The notes below the pieces were generated by a model. It ran no database searches. It saw only the letters and a list, made by a program, of their open reading frames with translations, and was not told the DNA's origin. A program made the position numbers and the translations under genes. DNA of 64,000 nucleotides from an uncultured Chthonomonadales bacterium (GTDB lineage Bacteria > Armatimonadota > Chthonomonadetes > Chthonomonadales > CAJBBX01): NCBI GenBank assembly GCA_938005745.1, contig CALLMM010000001.1:310001-374000 (forward strand), given 5' to 3'. Below are positions 24,861-33,398 of the stretch, one piece after another (within the stretch, counting starts at the first letter, position 1; each line of letters begins with the position of its first letter).

Positions 24861-26720
24861 ATGGTGCGCACCGGCTCGCCCCTGATCCTGCGTGCCATTG
24901 CGTTGCTGGCTGCCAGCCTGAGCCTGATCGCGCTTTGGCACCTGAGCGACAGCCTGTATGGAGTGCAGAACTTCACGACGCTTCTGCTCGTCTATATACC
25001 GCTGTCGGTGATAGGAACCTGGTCGCTGCTCTGCTACTTCCAGGTCGTGCTTGCACGTGAGCGCGCCGCCCATGCCAAGCTAGACGCAGAGCGCATCGCC
25101 GCCATCCAGGTCTGCCGCGCCACCATCGAGTCGCTCGCCTATGCCGTCGAAGCGCGAACTCCCCATAATCTGGGGCATCTCTCCCGCGTTCAGGCGCTGA
25201 CGGAGGCGACCGCCCGCGCCATGAACCTGCGGGAAGACGCCATTGAAGGGATACGTATCGCCTCCCTGCTGCATGACATCGGGCGTCTGGGCGTGCCGGA
25301 TAATATCCTCACCAAAGAGGGCATCCTCACCGAGATCGAGCGCGAGCGCGTGCGGCTCTATCCGGTGCTTGGAAGCCGTATTCTGGCGGCGATCCCCTTC
25401 TCCTGGCCCATCGTTCCGATGGTCCGCCATCATCGCGAGCACTTCGACGGGAGCGGCTACCCGGACGGGCTGAAAGGCGAGGCGATCCCGCTCGGCGCGC
25501 GCATCCTGGCAGTCGCCGACGTGTACGACGCCCTGACCTCCTCGCGCTCCCACCGCCCCGGACAGTCGCACGAGGAGGCGGTCGCCTTCATCGAGGAAGG
25601 CTCCGGCACGCTGTTCGATCCGGAGGTCGTGCGCGCCTTTCTGTCGGTGGTGGACGCCGTCCGCGCCGGGTTTGAGCAGTCCGAACCGCGCACCTCCAGC
25701 CAGAACGCCGCGCTGGAGATCGCCCGCGCACAGACGGAGATGCGCGCGCTCTATGATCTCGCCTGCGAGGTCGGCAACACCCTGCAGCTGGACGCCACGC
25801 TGGAGACGCTTGCCAGACGCCTGCCCTCGATCGTCCCCTGCTCGACCTGCGTCATCTTTCTGACCGAAGGCGGCGACGAGAACCTGCGCGCCTACTGCGC
25901 TTCCGGCGTCAATCAGGCGTTCTTCCACAACAGTCTGGCGCAGATGGGAACCTATCTGACCGGCAGGGTCGCCTCGCGGGGCGAACCGGTGCTCGCCTCC
26001 TACATGGCGGACGACCTGTGGCTGAACCTGTCGCCGAGCGATCCCTGGATCCCCCTGCGCTCGACGCTGATCGTGCCGCTGCGCGCCGACGGAAAGGTGA
26101 TCGGAACCATCAATCTGTACCACACAGATCCGGACGCCTTTCACCCCGACGATGTGCGCGTCATGGTCTGCGTGGGAGAGATGGCGGGAAGCGCGGTGCA
26201 GAACGCCCATCTGTTCAGCCAGGCGCAGGAGACCGCCTACACCGACGCCCTGACCGGTCTGCGCAATGTGCGCTACCTGAAGCAGTTTCTGGAGCAGGAG
26301 CTGAACCGGGCGCAGAAAAACGGGCAGAAGCTTGCCATCCTCAACCTCGATCTGGACGGCTTCAAGCAGGTCAACGACAACTACGGGCATGCGCGGGGCG
26401 ATGAGGTGCTGCGGGAGATCGGACAGATCCTGCGCGCCGTCGTCCGCAACTACGACCTGGTCGCCCGCTACGCCGGGGATGAGTTCGCCATCGTGCTGCC
26501 GGAGTCGGATCGTGAGAAGGCGGCGGTTGTGGCGGCAAAGGTGCGGGGCGTGGTTGACCGCTACGGCTCCCGCCTGCGCCAGAGCGATCCTAACTTCCCG
26601 CAGATCGGGGTCTCCATCGGCATCTCCATCTATCCGGAGGACGCCTCCAGCCTGACGGAACTGATGTGCTGCGCCGACCGGCTGATGTACGACAACAAGC
26701 GATCCCGCCGCGCGGCGTGA
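24861..26720 (+). CDS. Membrane HD-GYP / GAF / GGDEF cyclic di-GMP protein
   Basis: 619 residues. Two N-terminal transmembrane helices (LILRAIALLAASLSLIALW and LLLVYIPLSVIGTWSLLCYF), then an HD-GYP phosphodiesterase (about 85-270) with His138-Asp139 in LLHDIGRLGVPD and HHREHFDGSGYPDG at 190-203, then a GAF domain (about 290-445), then a GGDEF domain (about 455-615) with AGDEF at 538-542. Combining HD-GYP with GGDEF in one chain suggests a switch between breaking and making cyclic di-GMP. Whether AGDEF is active cannot be told; the preceding LVARYAGDEFAIVLPE is otherwise canonical. There is no RxxD site. It is monocistronic. Confidence 0.9.
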   Translation: MVRTGSPLILRAIALLAASLSLIALWHLSDSLYGVQNFTTLLLVYIPLSVIGTWSLLCYFQVVLARERAAHAKLDAERIAAIQVCRATIESLAYAVEARTPHNLGHLSRVQALTEATARAMNLREDAIEGIRIASLLHDIGRLGVPDNILTKEGILTEIERERVRLYPVLGSRILAAIPFSWPIVPMVRHHREHFDGSGYPDGLKGEAIPLGARILAVADVYDALTSSRSHRPGQSHEEAVAFIEEGSGTLFDPEVVRAFLSVVDAVRAGFEQSEPRTSSQNAALEIARAQTEMRALYDLACEVGNTLQLDATLETLARRLPSIVPCSTCVIFLTEGGDENLRAYCASGVNQAFFHNSLAQMGTYLTGRVASRGEPVLASYMADDLWLNLSPSDPWIPLRSTLIVPLRADGKVIGTINLYHTDPDAFHPDDVRVMVCVGEMAGSAVQNAHLFSQAQETAYTDALTGLRNVRYLKQFLEQELNRAQKNGQKLAILNLDLDGFKQVNDNYGHARGDEVLREIGQILRAVVRNYDLVARYAGDEFAIVLPESDREKAAVVAAKVRGVVDRYGSRLRQSDPNFPQIGVSIGISIYPEDASSLTELMCCADRLMYDNKRSRRAA

Positions 26721-26731
26721 GCCGGCGCGGC

Positions 26732-26766
26732 GGAGGCGTCAGCGGCGCGCGGAGGCGTCAGCGGCG
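26732..26766. repeat. 16-base tandem direct repeat at a gene end
   Basis: GGAGGCGTCAGCGGCG occurs at 26732-26747 and 26751-26766, period 19. The second copy spans the stop codon of the leftward gene at 26758, so the first is probably a recent duplication just past the stop. Confidence 0.85.
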
Positions 26767-27675
26767 TCTCTGCCGCTTCGCCTGCTCCAGCAGGTCTTTG
26801 TAGGTGAGGGGTTTCGTCGTCCGGGAGGTGTCCAGCGGCTTTCCAGAGGGAAGTATCACGGGATTGCGATTGCGCCGCGGATCGAACATCTCCTCCGGCG
26901 GCAGGTAGAGCATGGCGTTGGGCGGGGGAACCCACCGGAAGGTCTCTTTCGGCAGGCTGCCATTCGCCAGCACCCGATTATCGTAGCGGTAGAGGAGGGG
27001 CGGCTCCTTCAGGCGGGGCGGCTCGTCCGCAGAGGAGCGCGGACTGTCCGGGACGGGCGCGGGGTCTTCGCGGTCGCGCTGATCCAGTTGAAACCGGCGC
27101 AGCAGGCGATCCTTCTGACCGATATAGAGCCGCGCCTCTGAGAGCCGATCCGGCGTGCTCATATCCAGCAGGATCACGTCGGTCAGCACGCCGTCCAGCG
27201 GCTCCGTCCCCTCCAACCGCACCGCCCGCGCCTGCTTCTCCAGCTCCTCAAACGGGTTCAGTCCGGTCAGCGCCGCCATCTCCAAGCTCATCACGAACTC
27301 GCGCAGCCCCTCCAGATTCTTCGGGGCTTTGACGCGGGTATAGTAGCCCTGCGCCTCCTGATAGGTATACAGGTCTTTTCCATCCGAGAGCAGGCGGGTC
27401 AACAGGGGGATTGTCCGGTCCGGAATCTTCTGGAAGGTCTCGATCAGCAGGCGGTTGGGACGCTGAAAGACCAGCCGCGAGCGCACCATCGGCGCGGATC
27501 CCATGCCGGAGACCGTATAGACCGACTCCTGATCCAGCGTGCGCAGCCGGCGGTAGGCGCGCACCATCTCATCCAGCGCCTTTTTCGCGCCGGGATCTAT
27601 CGCCGCTCTCTCCTGCGCGCAGACGCCGGGAGCGAGGGCAAGACAGAGACAGAGAGCCAGCAGAAAGCGTCTCAT
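26758..27675 (-). CDS. Secreted DUF2092/LolA-like protein
   Basis: 305 residues. Signal peptide (LLALCLCLALAPGVCA), then a LolA/LolB-like half-barrel: KALDEMVRAYRRLRTLDQES, RSRLVFQRPNRLLIE, SDGKDLYTYQEAQGYYTRVKAP in outline, and LYIGQKDRLLRRFQLDQRD. This matches DUF2092-type periplasmic proteins, thought to bind lipidic or hydrophobic molecules. A Pro-rich segment and basic C-terminus (EQAKRQRRR) follow. It is the third gene downstream of the subtilase and a lipoprotein, 54 bases after the latter, likely one operon. Confidence 0.7.
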   Translation of the reverse strand: MRRFLLALCLCLALAPGVCAQERAAIDPGAKKALDEMVRAYRRLRTLDQESVYTVSGMGSAPMVRSRLVFQRPNRLLIETFQKIPDRTIPLLTRLLSDGKDLYTYQEAQGYYTRVKAPKNLEGLREFVMSLEMAALTGLNPFEELEKQARAVRLEGTEPLDGVLTDVILLDMSTPDRLSEARLYIGQKDRLLRRFQLDQRDREDPAPVPDSPRSSADEPPRLKEPPLLYRYDNRVLANGSLPKETFRWVPPPNAMLYLPPEEMFDPRRNRNPVILPSGKPLDTSRTTKPLTYKDLLEQAKRQRRR

Positions 27676-27729
27676 GGCGTTCCCAGGGGCGCGAGAGGAG
27701 GATAGCAGGGCATCCTCCTCCGCATCGAG

Positions 27730-28227
27730 TTACGGACTGCCGGGCGGCGCAGGCGGGATCGGCACCGTGATGGTTCCGAGAATCGCCCCCGGAACGCCGC
27801 CGCTCCCCAGCGTATTACCCCGGAGGTCCGCGGCGGTAACCGTCACCGTATAGACCGCCGGAGCGGCTCCCAGCGCGTTATGGGGCAGAGTAACGCTGGC
27901 GGCGTAGGTGTCCGGCTCTCCCGCAACGGGCGTCATCACGACCGGCATACCGGGCAGCGAGGCTCCGAGCGCGTCCTTCACATCCACCTTCACCGAAGCG
28001 GCATCTACCCCCGAAGGATCGGTAACCTGCGCCTTCAGCGCGGCGGTTCCTCCCGCAAAGGTCAACGGATTCGGACGGGTGACGATGCTGTCGGCAAGCG
28101 TGACGACCCGGGGAGGAGCGGAGTCTCCGCCGCCTCCGCCGCATCCTGCCGCCGCCAGCCCAAAGGCGCAGAGCGCCGCCGCCAGACTGCCCGCCGCGCG
28201 CAGTGCGCGTATGTTTCGCATCTGCAT
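27730..28227 (-). CDS. Small lipoprotein with one Ig-like domain
   Basis: 165 residues. Lipobox LAAAGC near residue 29 followed by a run of glycines marks a lipid-anchored protein. The rest reads as a single bacterial Ig-like beta-sandwich (ADSIVTRPNPLTFAGGTAAL, VKVDVKDALGASLPGMPVVM, VYTVTVTAADLRGNTLGSGG) ending in a Pro-rich tail. Function unknown. It starts 13 bases after the subtilase stop, so the two are cotranscribed; it might anchor or present the protease. Confidence 0.75.
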   Translation of the reverse strand: MQMRNIRALRAAGSLAAALCAFGLAAAGCGGGGGDSAPPRVVTLADSIVTRPNPLTFAGGTAALKAQVTDPSGVDAASVKVDVKDALGASLPGMPVVMTPVAGEPDTYAASVTLPHNALGAAPAVYTVTVTAADLRGNTLGSGGVPGAILGTITVPIPPAPPGSP

Positions 28228-28240
28228 ACTCCTTCCCTCC

Positions 28241-31200
28241 TCAGCGCGTAATCACAAAGGCGACCACCGCGCGCGCCATCTCGCCGCCGTCGCTGACCGC
28301 GCGCACCTGCACCAGATAGACGCCCGGAGCCACGCTGCGCCCTGCGTCGTCCCGCGTATCCCAGACCAGGCTGCTGGTTCCGGACGAAAGGCTGCGGCTG
28401 GTCAGCGTGCGCACCGTCTCCCCGTTCGACCGCACGATGGAGACCGTCGTCTGCCCCTCCCGCGACAGCGTGAAGTTGATCACCGGGCGGTTGCCGCGCG
28501 TGGCGGTTACGCCGAGGTCGCGGATGAACAGGCGGCGGCTGGCATCGCGCGTCAGCTCCAGCTGCAGCGCGTGAGAGGCGCGAGAGGCGCTGAGCGTGTA
28601 GCTGGACGACGTGCGCAGGTTCACGCGCTGACCGGAGGACTTGTCCAACAGCGTCAGCGTGAAGCCGCGCGGGATGCGGGAGGAGTCGGGCCAGGTCAGC
28701 GTTACCGGCTTGTCGCCCTGCCCCTCCACCACGATATCCCAGGTCTGTGAGGCGGCTCCGTGATTGCGGAAGTCCGCCGCCACGCGCTGGTCGGAGCCGG
28801 TCTGCCCTCCGGCGACGAAGGCGATCTGCAGTCCCTCCTCGATCGAAGGCGCGGCGCGGAACTGGCGGCGCGTCTCGGAGAGACCGAAGTAGACGGAGCC
28901 GGTCTGTCCGCCGGAGGAGGCGTTGATCTGCGCCATCCAGAGTCCCGGCTTTTCAGCGGCGGAGCGGCTGAGGACGGTCGGCGGCGCGATGCTCAGGCTG
29001 CCCTCCACGTTTGAGAAGAACCAGAACGCGCCGTAGGGCGGAATGGAGTCGGTGACGCCCGGGATGACGTTCCGATCATAGATCAGGGTTCTGCCGCGCC
29101 CGTCGGCTCCGCCCCAGGCGAAGTCCAGCGTCCATCCCAGACCGACCGCCGCGCTCAGCGTCGCCTGCTGACCGTTGCCGGGGCTGGAGGGATCGGTGTT
29201 CTTCACGATGAGATTGTTCAGCGTCCACTGGATCGGATACTGGAACGGGTTGCCGAGCAGGTTCCAGCCCCGGTGGATCGGGACCTCCACCGCCCGGGTC
29301 GGCGGATGGGGAACGCCTGCAGCGACGATCGCCGGCGCGCCTCCGCTGCGGAAGATCCAGTAGCCGACGCCCGGCGCGGGATTCGGGAATCCCGGATCGG
29401 TTGGGCGCAGGTAACGCCCCGCCCGGGCGTCCCAGTAGCGCAGCGCATCCGCCGTCACTCCGGTCAAAACCGTCGTCAGCGCGGAGCCTGCCGGATAGTG
29501 ATAGGGGAGGGTGAGCATGCTCCACCCCGGCGACGGCTGCGGCTGCGGCTGGAGAACGACGTTCTGATTGGGGGCGTCCCGCCCCAGCCCCACCGTGACA
29601 TTCTCAATTAACTGCGGCACATATCCGGGCGCCTCGACCTTGAGCGTGTAGCTTCCCGGCTCAAAGCCGGGCGGCGCCGGGAAGGCGTAGAGTCCGGCGG
29701 AGTCGGTCTGCGTGGAGCGCACCGTGGCGCCGTCCCTGAGCGCGGTGATCGTCGCGCCCTGCAGGAAGGTTCCGTCCAGCGCCGTCACCTGTCCGGACGC
29801 CGTTCCGTTGCGGTTGGGCGTCAGGTCGAGAAAGTCGGTAGGCGCGCTCTCGTTACCGGCGCCGTCCACCGCGCTGACTTTGTAGAAGTAGGTCCTGCCG
29901 TTGGTCAGGTTATCGTCCACATAGCCGGGACTCGGAATCGGCGCGCCGTTGAGCTTCACATATCCCGCCAGCGACTGCTCGCTGCGGTAGACGTTGTAGC
30001 CGACGACGATATTGTTGTCGCTGGAGGCGCTCCAGGTTAGATTGACCATTCGGTTGGAGGAGGTACCCTGCAGACTGCCGGGGATGGTCGGCGGGGTGTT
30101 ATCCACCGTCACCAGGCGGGTAGCGGAGACCTCATAGTTATCCGGGTTCTTCACGCGCAGGCGCAGGGTCGCCGTTCCGTCGCGCACGGCGGAGAGATCC
30201 CACGTTCCCAGCAGCCCGTCGGTGATCTTCTGACGCTGGTCGGCGACGATGGGGATAAAGGCGCTGGGAGACTCCGGCAGCGCGTACTCCAGCGTATAGG
30301 TGGGGATGCGCAGCCCGTCGGAGGTGCCGATGACCGGCGCGTTTTTCGCCACATAGGCGGAGGGTCCCGGCGTAGAGATCGCGGCGGTCGGGTTGTCCAG
30401 ACGCACGCGGGAGGTGAAGTTCAGCACGCCGAAGGTGGACTGCACCCGCACATGCAGGGTTCGGTCGCCGTTAGCATATCGAGGCTGCCCGGTATTCGGG
30501 TCCGTCTCGCGGGAGTTCCAGGGCAGGATATAAGGCGGACCGTTGGAGAAGGCGACTACCGTTGGGTCGTTGTCAATGCGCAGCTCCGCGCTGCTGAAAC
30601 TGCCGGGACTGCCGACGCGCAGCCGCACATTGACGGTTCCATAGACAAAGCTGCCGCTGGCGGGATACTCCAGACTGATGCCCGACACGGCGCGTTGAAC
30701 CGCTGCCTGCGCGTCAACGACTCCGTAGCCGTACTCGTTATTGGGAACCGAGCGACCGACCGGGTCGGCGGTGCGCGTCAGGATCTCTTTGATCTGATCC
30801 GCCGGCGCGCCCGCGCTCAGACAGAGCGCGACCACTCCCGCCGCAATGGGCGACGCCATGGAGGTTCCCTGCCAGCCGGACCCGCCGTAGGCGTTGCCGG
30901 GCAGGGTACTGATAATATCGTCATTGCCGTTGCCGCCTGGCGCGCTGATCGTCGTATAGGGGCGGGCGGAGGAGTAGGAGGCGTGCTCCTTCTGTCTGCC
31001 GCAGGCGGCGACGCAGATAATGTTGGGATGCAGCGACGCCAGGTGCGCCGGGTTGATGGGAGGATTGCCGAACTCAAAGGCGTTTCCGGCTGCTAGCGTG
31101 AAGACGATCCCGGAATCCGCCGTCTCCAGCACCGTCGCATTGAAAGGGTCATTGGGATCGGGGTCGTCCGAAGGCGCGAATCCCCCCAGGCTCATATTGA

Positions 31201-31993
31201 CGACCACCTTCTTGCCCGGCGCAATCCGTGTGCGGATATAGGTAACCGCATCTATCAGCGCGCTGTCCGGAAAGAAGGGATCGCCCGCCTTCGCTACGAA
31301 CAGCCCAACGTTCTGCCAGGCGACCCCCGCAATGCCGATCCCGTTGTTGGTGGCCGCCGCCGCCAGACCCGCCACATGCGTGCCGTGATCAGGCGTCGAG
31401 GAGACGTCGTTGGGATTGTTGGGGTCGTAGAAGTTGCGCGCGCCGATCAGGCGTGTGCGCAGGTCCTCATGGTTGACATCGAACCCGGTGTCAATCACGG
31501 CGATGACGACGCTGCTCTGTCCCTTCTGGACGTCCCATGCGCCCGGAGTGTTCATCACCGGAAGATGCCACTGCTGACTATAACGCGGGTCGTTTGGAAC
31601 ATCGAGCGGGTAGCGCATACGGTGCGGACCGACCCAGCGGAATCTGCCGGTGGCTCTGAGGGCGGCGATAGCCCGGTCCACCTCAGCTTCCGTCGCCGCG
31701 TTGCCGTTGGCTCCCTTCGCCCGCAGCAGATACATATCGGCACGGAGCAGAGGGCGCACGATCTCGGAATCGGCGTTGACCGCCATCTGGCGCACGGCGT
31801 CGGGCGCATTGCCCGGCTGCGCCCAGACGAGGATCTCACCGGGAATGCGCTGCGGCGGACCGACCCGATAGCGTCCAGCCTGCGCCCCGGCGGCGTGCGC
31901 CGCGATCACCGCTGTCAGAGCCAGAGCCAGCGTCAGCGCCACACGTCGGCTCCGCGCCAGCCAACGGAAGAGGGTCTTCAGACGACGATTCAT
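28241..31993 (-). CDS. Large secreted subtilisin-like serine protease, multidomain
   Basis: 1250 residues. Signal peptide (VALTLALALTAVIAAHAAGA), a propeptide-like region (about 50-130), then an S8 catalytic domain with Asp168 (VIAVIDTGFD), His203 (DHGTHVAG) and Ser378 (GTSMASP). Downstream are an Ig-like segment, a fibronectin type III domain (PPTIPGSLQGTSSNRMVNLTW, about 640-730), a CarboxypepD_reg domain (ASGQVTALDGTFLQGATI), a beta-sandwich rich in W/N, and a C-terminal FlgD-like domain (TLSREGQTTVSIVRSNGETV and VPGVYLVQV-like end). All catalytic residues are present, so it should be an active extracellular protease. First gene of a probable three-gene leftward operon. Confidence 0.9.
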   Translation of the reverse strand: MNRRLKTLFRWLARSRRVALTLALALTAVIAAHAAGAQAGRYRVGPPQRIPGEILVWAQPGNAPDAVRQMAVNADSEIVRPLLRADMYLLRAKGANGNAATEAEVDRAIAALRATGRFRWVGPHRMRYPLDVPNDPRYSQQWHLPVMNTPGAWDVQKGQSSVVIAVIDTGFDVNHEDLRTRLIGARNFYDPNNPNDVSSTPDHGTHVAGLAAAATNNGIGIAGVAWQNVGLFVAKAGDPFFPDSALIDAVTYIRTRIAPGKKVVVNMSLGGFAPSDDPDPNDPFNATVLETADSGIVFTLAAGNAFEFGNPPINPAHLASLHPNIICVAACGRQKEHASYSSARPYTTISAPGGNGNDDIISTLPGNAYGGSGWQGTSMASPIAAGVVALCLSAGAPADQIKEILTRTADPVGRSVPNNEYGYGVVDAQAAVQRAVSGISLEYPASGSFVYGTVNVRLRVGSPGSFSSAELRIDNDPTVVAFSNGPPYILPWNSRETDPNTGQPRYANGDRTLHVRVQSTFGVLNFTSRVRLDNPTAAISTPGPSAYVAKNAPVIGTSDGLRIPTYTLEYALPESPSAFIPIVADQRQKITDGLLGTWDLSAVRDGTATLRLRVKNPDNYEVSATRLVTVDNTPPTIPGSLQGTSSNRMVNLTWSASSDNNIVVGYNVYRSEQSLAGYVKLNGAPIPSPGYVDDNLTNGRTYFYKVSAVDGAGNESAPTDFLDLTPNRNGTASGQVTALDGTFLQGATITALRDGATVRSTQTDSAGLYAFPAPPGFEPGSYTLKVEAPGYVPQLIENVTVGLGRDAPNQNVVLQPQPQPSPGWSMLTLPYHYPAGSALTTVLTGVTADALRYWDARAGRYLRPTDPGFPNPAPGVGYWIFRSGGAPAIVAAGVPHPPTRAVEVPIHRGWNLLGNPFQYPIQWTLNNLIVKNTDPSSPGNGQQATLSAAVGLGWTLDFAWGGADGRGRTLIYDRNVIPGVTDSIPPYGAFWFFSNVEGSLSIAPPTVLSRSAAEKPGLWMAQINASSGGQTGSVYFGLSETRRQFRAAPSIEEGLQIAFVAGGQTGSDQRVAADFRNHGAASQTWDIVVEGQGDKPVTLTWPDSSRIPRGFTLTLLDKSSGQRVNLRTSSSYTLSASRASHALQLELTRDASRRLFIRDLGVTATRGNRPVINFTLSREGQTTVSIVRSNGETVRTLTSRSLSSGTSSLVWDTRDDAGRSVAPGVYLVQVRAVSDGGEMARAVVAFVITR

Positions 31994-32112
31994 TACCTTT
32001 CCACCTTTTCAACAGAGTCGCGCCCCGCCGGATACAGCAGTACACGGCGCGCGGGGGCGGAGACAGAGTGAGCGTAAAGCCCGTCCCCCCTTGCGGAGCG
32101 ATCGGGAAGCCG

Positions 32113-33207
32113 TTAGAGGGCGCGAACGCGCTCTCTGAGATAGGCATAGAACTCCCGGCTCGGCGTTCGCTCGTGGCTCAAGCCGATGCTCGGAGCCGGG
32201 ATGTTCTCAACGGCGAGAAAATGGGCTTCGATGGCGCACAGGTCGTACTGCCGATCTATCGTCAGCAGATGCCGCAGGGAGCTGTCCGGCACATCCTGCG
32301 ACACGCCTTCCGGGATCGCCGCCAGCCAGGTCAGCGTATACGCCTCCTCGCGCCCCATATTGAGTGAGGGAAACTCCCGTTCGATCCGCGCGGCGATCTC
32401 CTCGTCCTGATCGCGGTAGACGGGAACATACTTCTCCAGGGTGTCAATGGCGTCGGCGAAGAAGACCCCGACGGCGACGCCCAGCCCCCACAGCATGCCG
32501 GCTCCCACAATGGCGGAATCGTCGGAGGCACCCGAGCCGGGGCGGTGGCGGATGTAGAGCCGGGCGACTCCCGGATCGTTCTGCCGGTCCGCCGCAACGA
32601 TCAGACCTTTCCGCCGAAACGACTCCAGCTCCTCCTCCCATTCGCCGTGCGCCAGCCTCTCCGCGTCGAGACCGAGCGCGTCCATCTGCGGCAGGGAGAC
32701 CAGATACGACCGCCCTCCGCCGATCCGAACGCCGCGCCGCCGCTCCACCTCCCGGCGAATATCCGGGTCGTCGCGCAGACCGCCCAGATACAAGCCGCGC
32801 AGAACGTCGTCGGGCGAGACGCGCAGAAAGCGCAGAAACGAGATCCCCAGAAGCGGGTTGTTGTCTTCGTCCAGCAGCGCGGGTGGCGCGCTGCCCCGCA
32901 GAGCAAGGTCTGCGTAACGAACCATCGCATTGATCAGCGCCTGCCGCTCGGCGCGGATCAGCGCGGGGTCCAGACGGAGGGCGCGGGTAACGTCGTCCAA
33001 CGTGGTGTTCGGATAGCGGCGCCGCTGAAACAGCCCGTGCCCCTCATGGGCGCGCCCCTCCACCGACTGCAGCAGGAGCAGCTCTTCCACGGCGCGCGTG
33101 GTGCGCAGGGTATCGCGTGAATCCAGCGCAAAAAAGTCTTTGCGAATCAGATCGGAGGGCGCGACACCCTGCAGGCGGTACTGTCGTGAACTTCCTGCCG
33201 ATGCCAC
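32113..33207 (-). CDS. Hypothetical cytosolic protein
   Basis: 364 residues from the GTG at 33207, with GGAGG five bases upstream; a TTG four codons earlier is less likely. No signal peptide. A helix-rich N-terminal half (FFALDSRDTLRTTRAVEELLLLQ) is followed by a mid region with VPVYRDQDEEIAARIEREFP and a short hydrophobic patch SAIVGAGMLWGLGVAVGVFFAD (about 245-265) that might be membrane-associated. I do not recognise the family. It is divergent from the caspase-like gene at 33399, and both promoters carry ATACTATCTC. Confidence 0.6.
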   Translation of the reverse strand: MASAGSSRQYRLQGVAPSDLIRKDFFALDSRDTLRTTRAVEELLLLQSVEGRAHEGHGLFQRRRYPNTTLDDVTRALRLDPALIRAERQALINAMVRYADLALRGSAPPALLDEDNNPLLGISFLRFLRVSPDDVLRGLYLGGLRDDPDIRREVERRRGVRIGGGRSYLVSLPQMDALGLDAERLAHGEWEEELESFRRKGLIVAADRQNDPGVARLYIRHRPGSGASDDSAIVGAGMLWGLGVAVGVFFADAIDTLEKYVPVYRDQDEEIAARIEREFPSLNMGREEAYTLTWLAAIPEGVSQDVPDSSLRHLLTIDRQYDLCAIEAHFLAVENIPAPSIGLSHERTPSREFYAYLRERVRAL

Positions 33208-33227
33208 GCTCGCCTCCAATCAGTAAA

Positions 33228-33257
33228 ATAGTAACTCGATACTATCTCGTCTTTCAA
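33228..33257 (-). promoter_or_regulatory. Promoter of the hypothetical gene at 32113-33207
   Basis: Leftward TTGAAA (33257-33252), 18-base spacer, TACTAT (33233-33228), about 20 bases before the GTG start region. The spacer contains one copy of the repeat ATACTATCTC (33239-33248). Confidence 0.55.
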
Positions 33258-33379
33258 ATATGCAACCAGATTTCTCTTTCTACAGCCCTCAGAAACAATC
33301 CTCCTCTCTATTCGCCGTTTTTTCGGCGCGAAAGGAGTTATTCACGCGGCTGAGGGATAACTTATACTCATACTATCTC
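33239..33379. repeat. Direct repeat ATACTATCTC in a divergent intergenic region
   Basis: The 10-base sequence occurs at 33239-33248, inside the leftward promoter, and at 33370-33379, about 20 bases before the start of the rightward caspase-like gene and overlapping its best -10 candidates (TATACT, 33363-33368, and CATACT). The bases between are AT-rich and contain no gene. A common regulator for both genes is possible. Confidence 0.4.
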
Positions 33380-33398
33380 ATGCAACAGGGCTAGCCTT

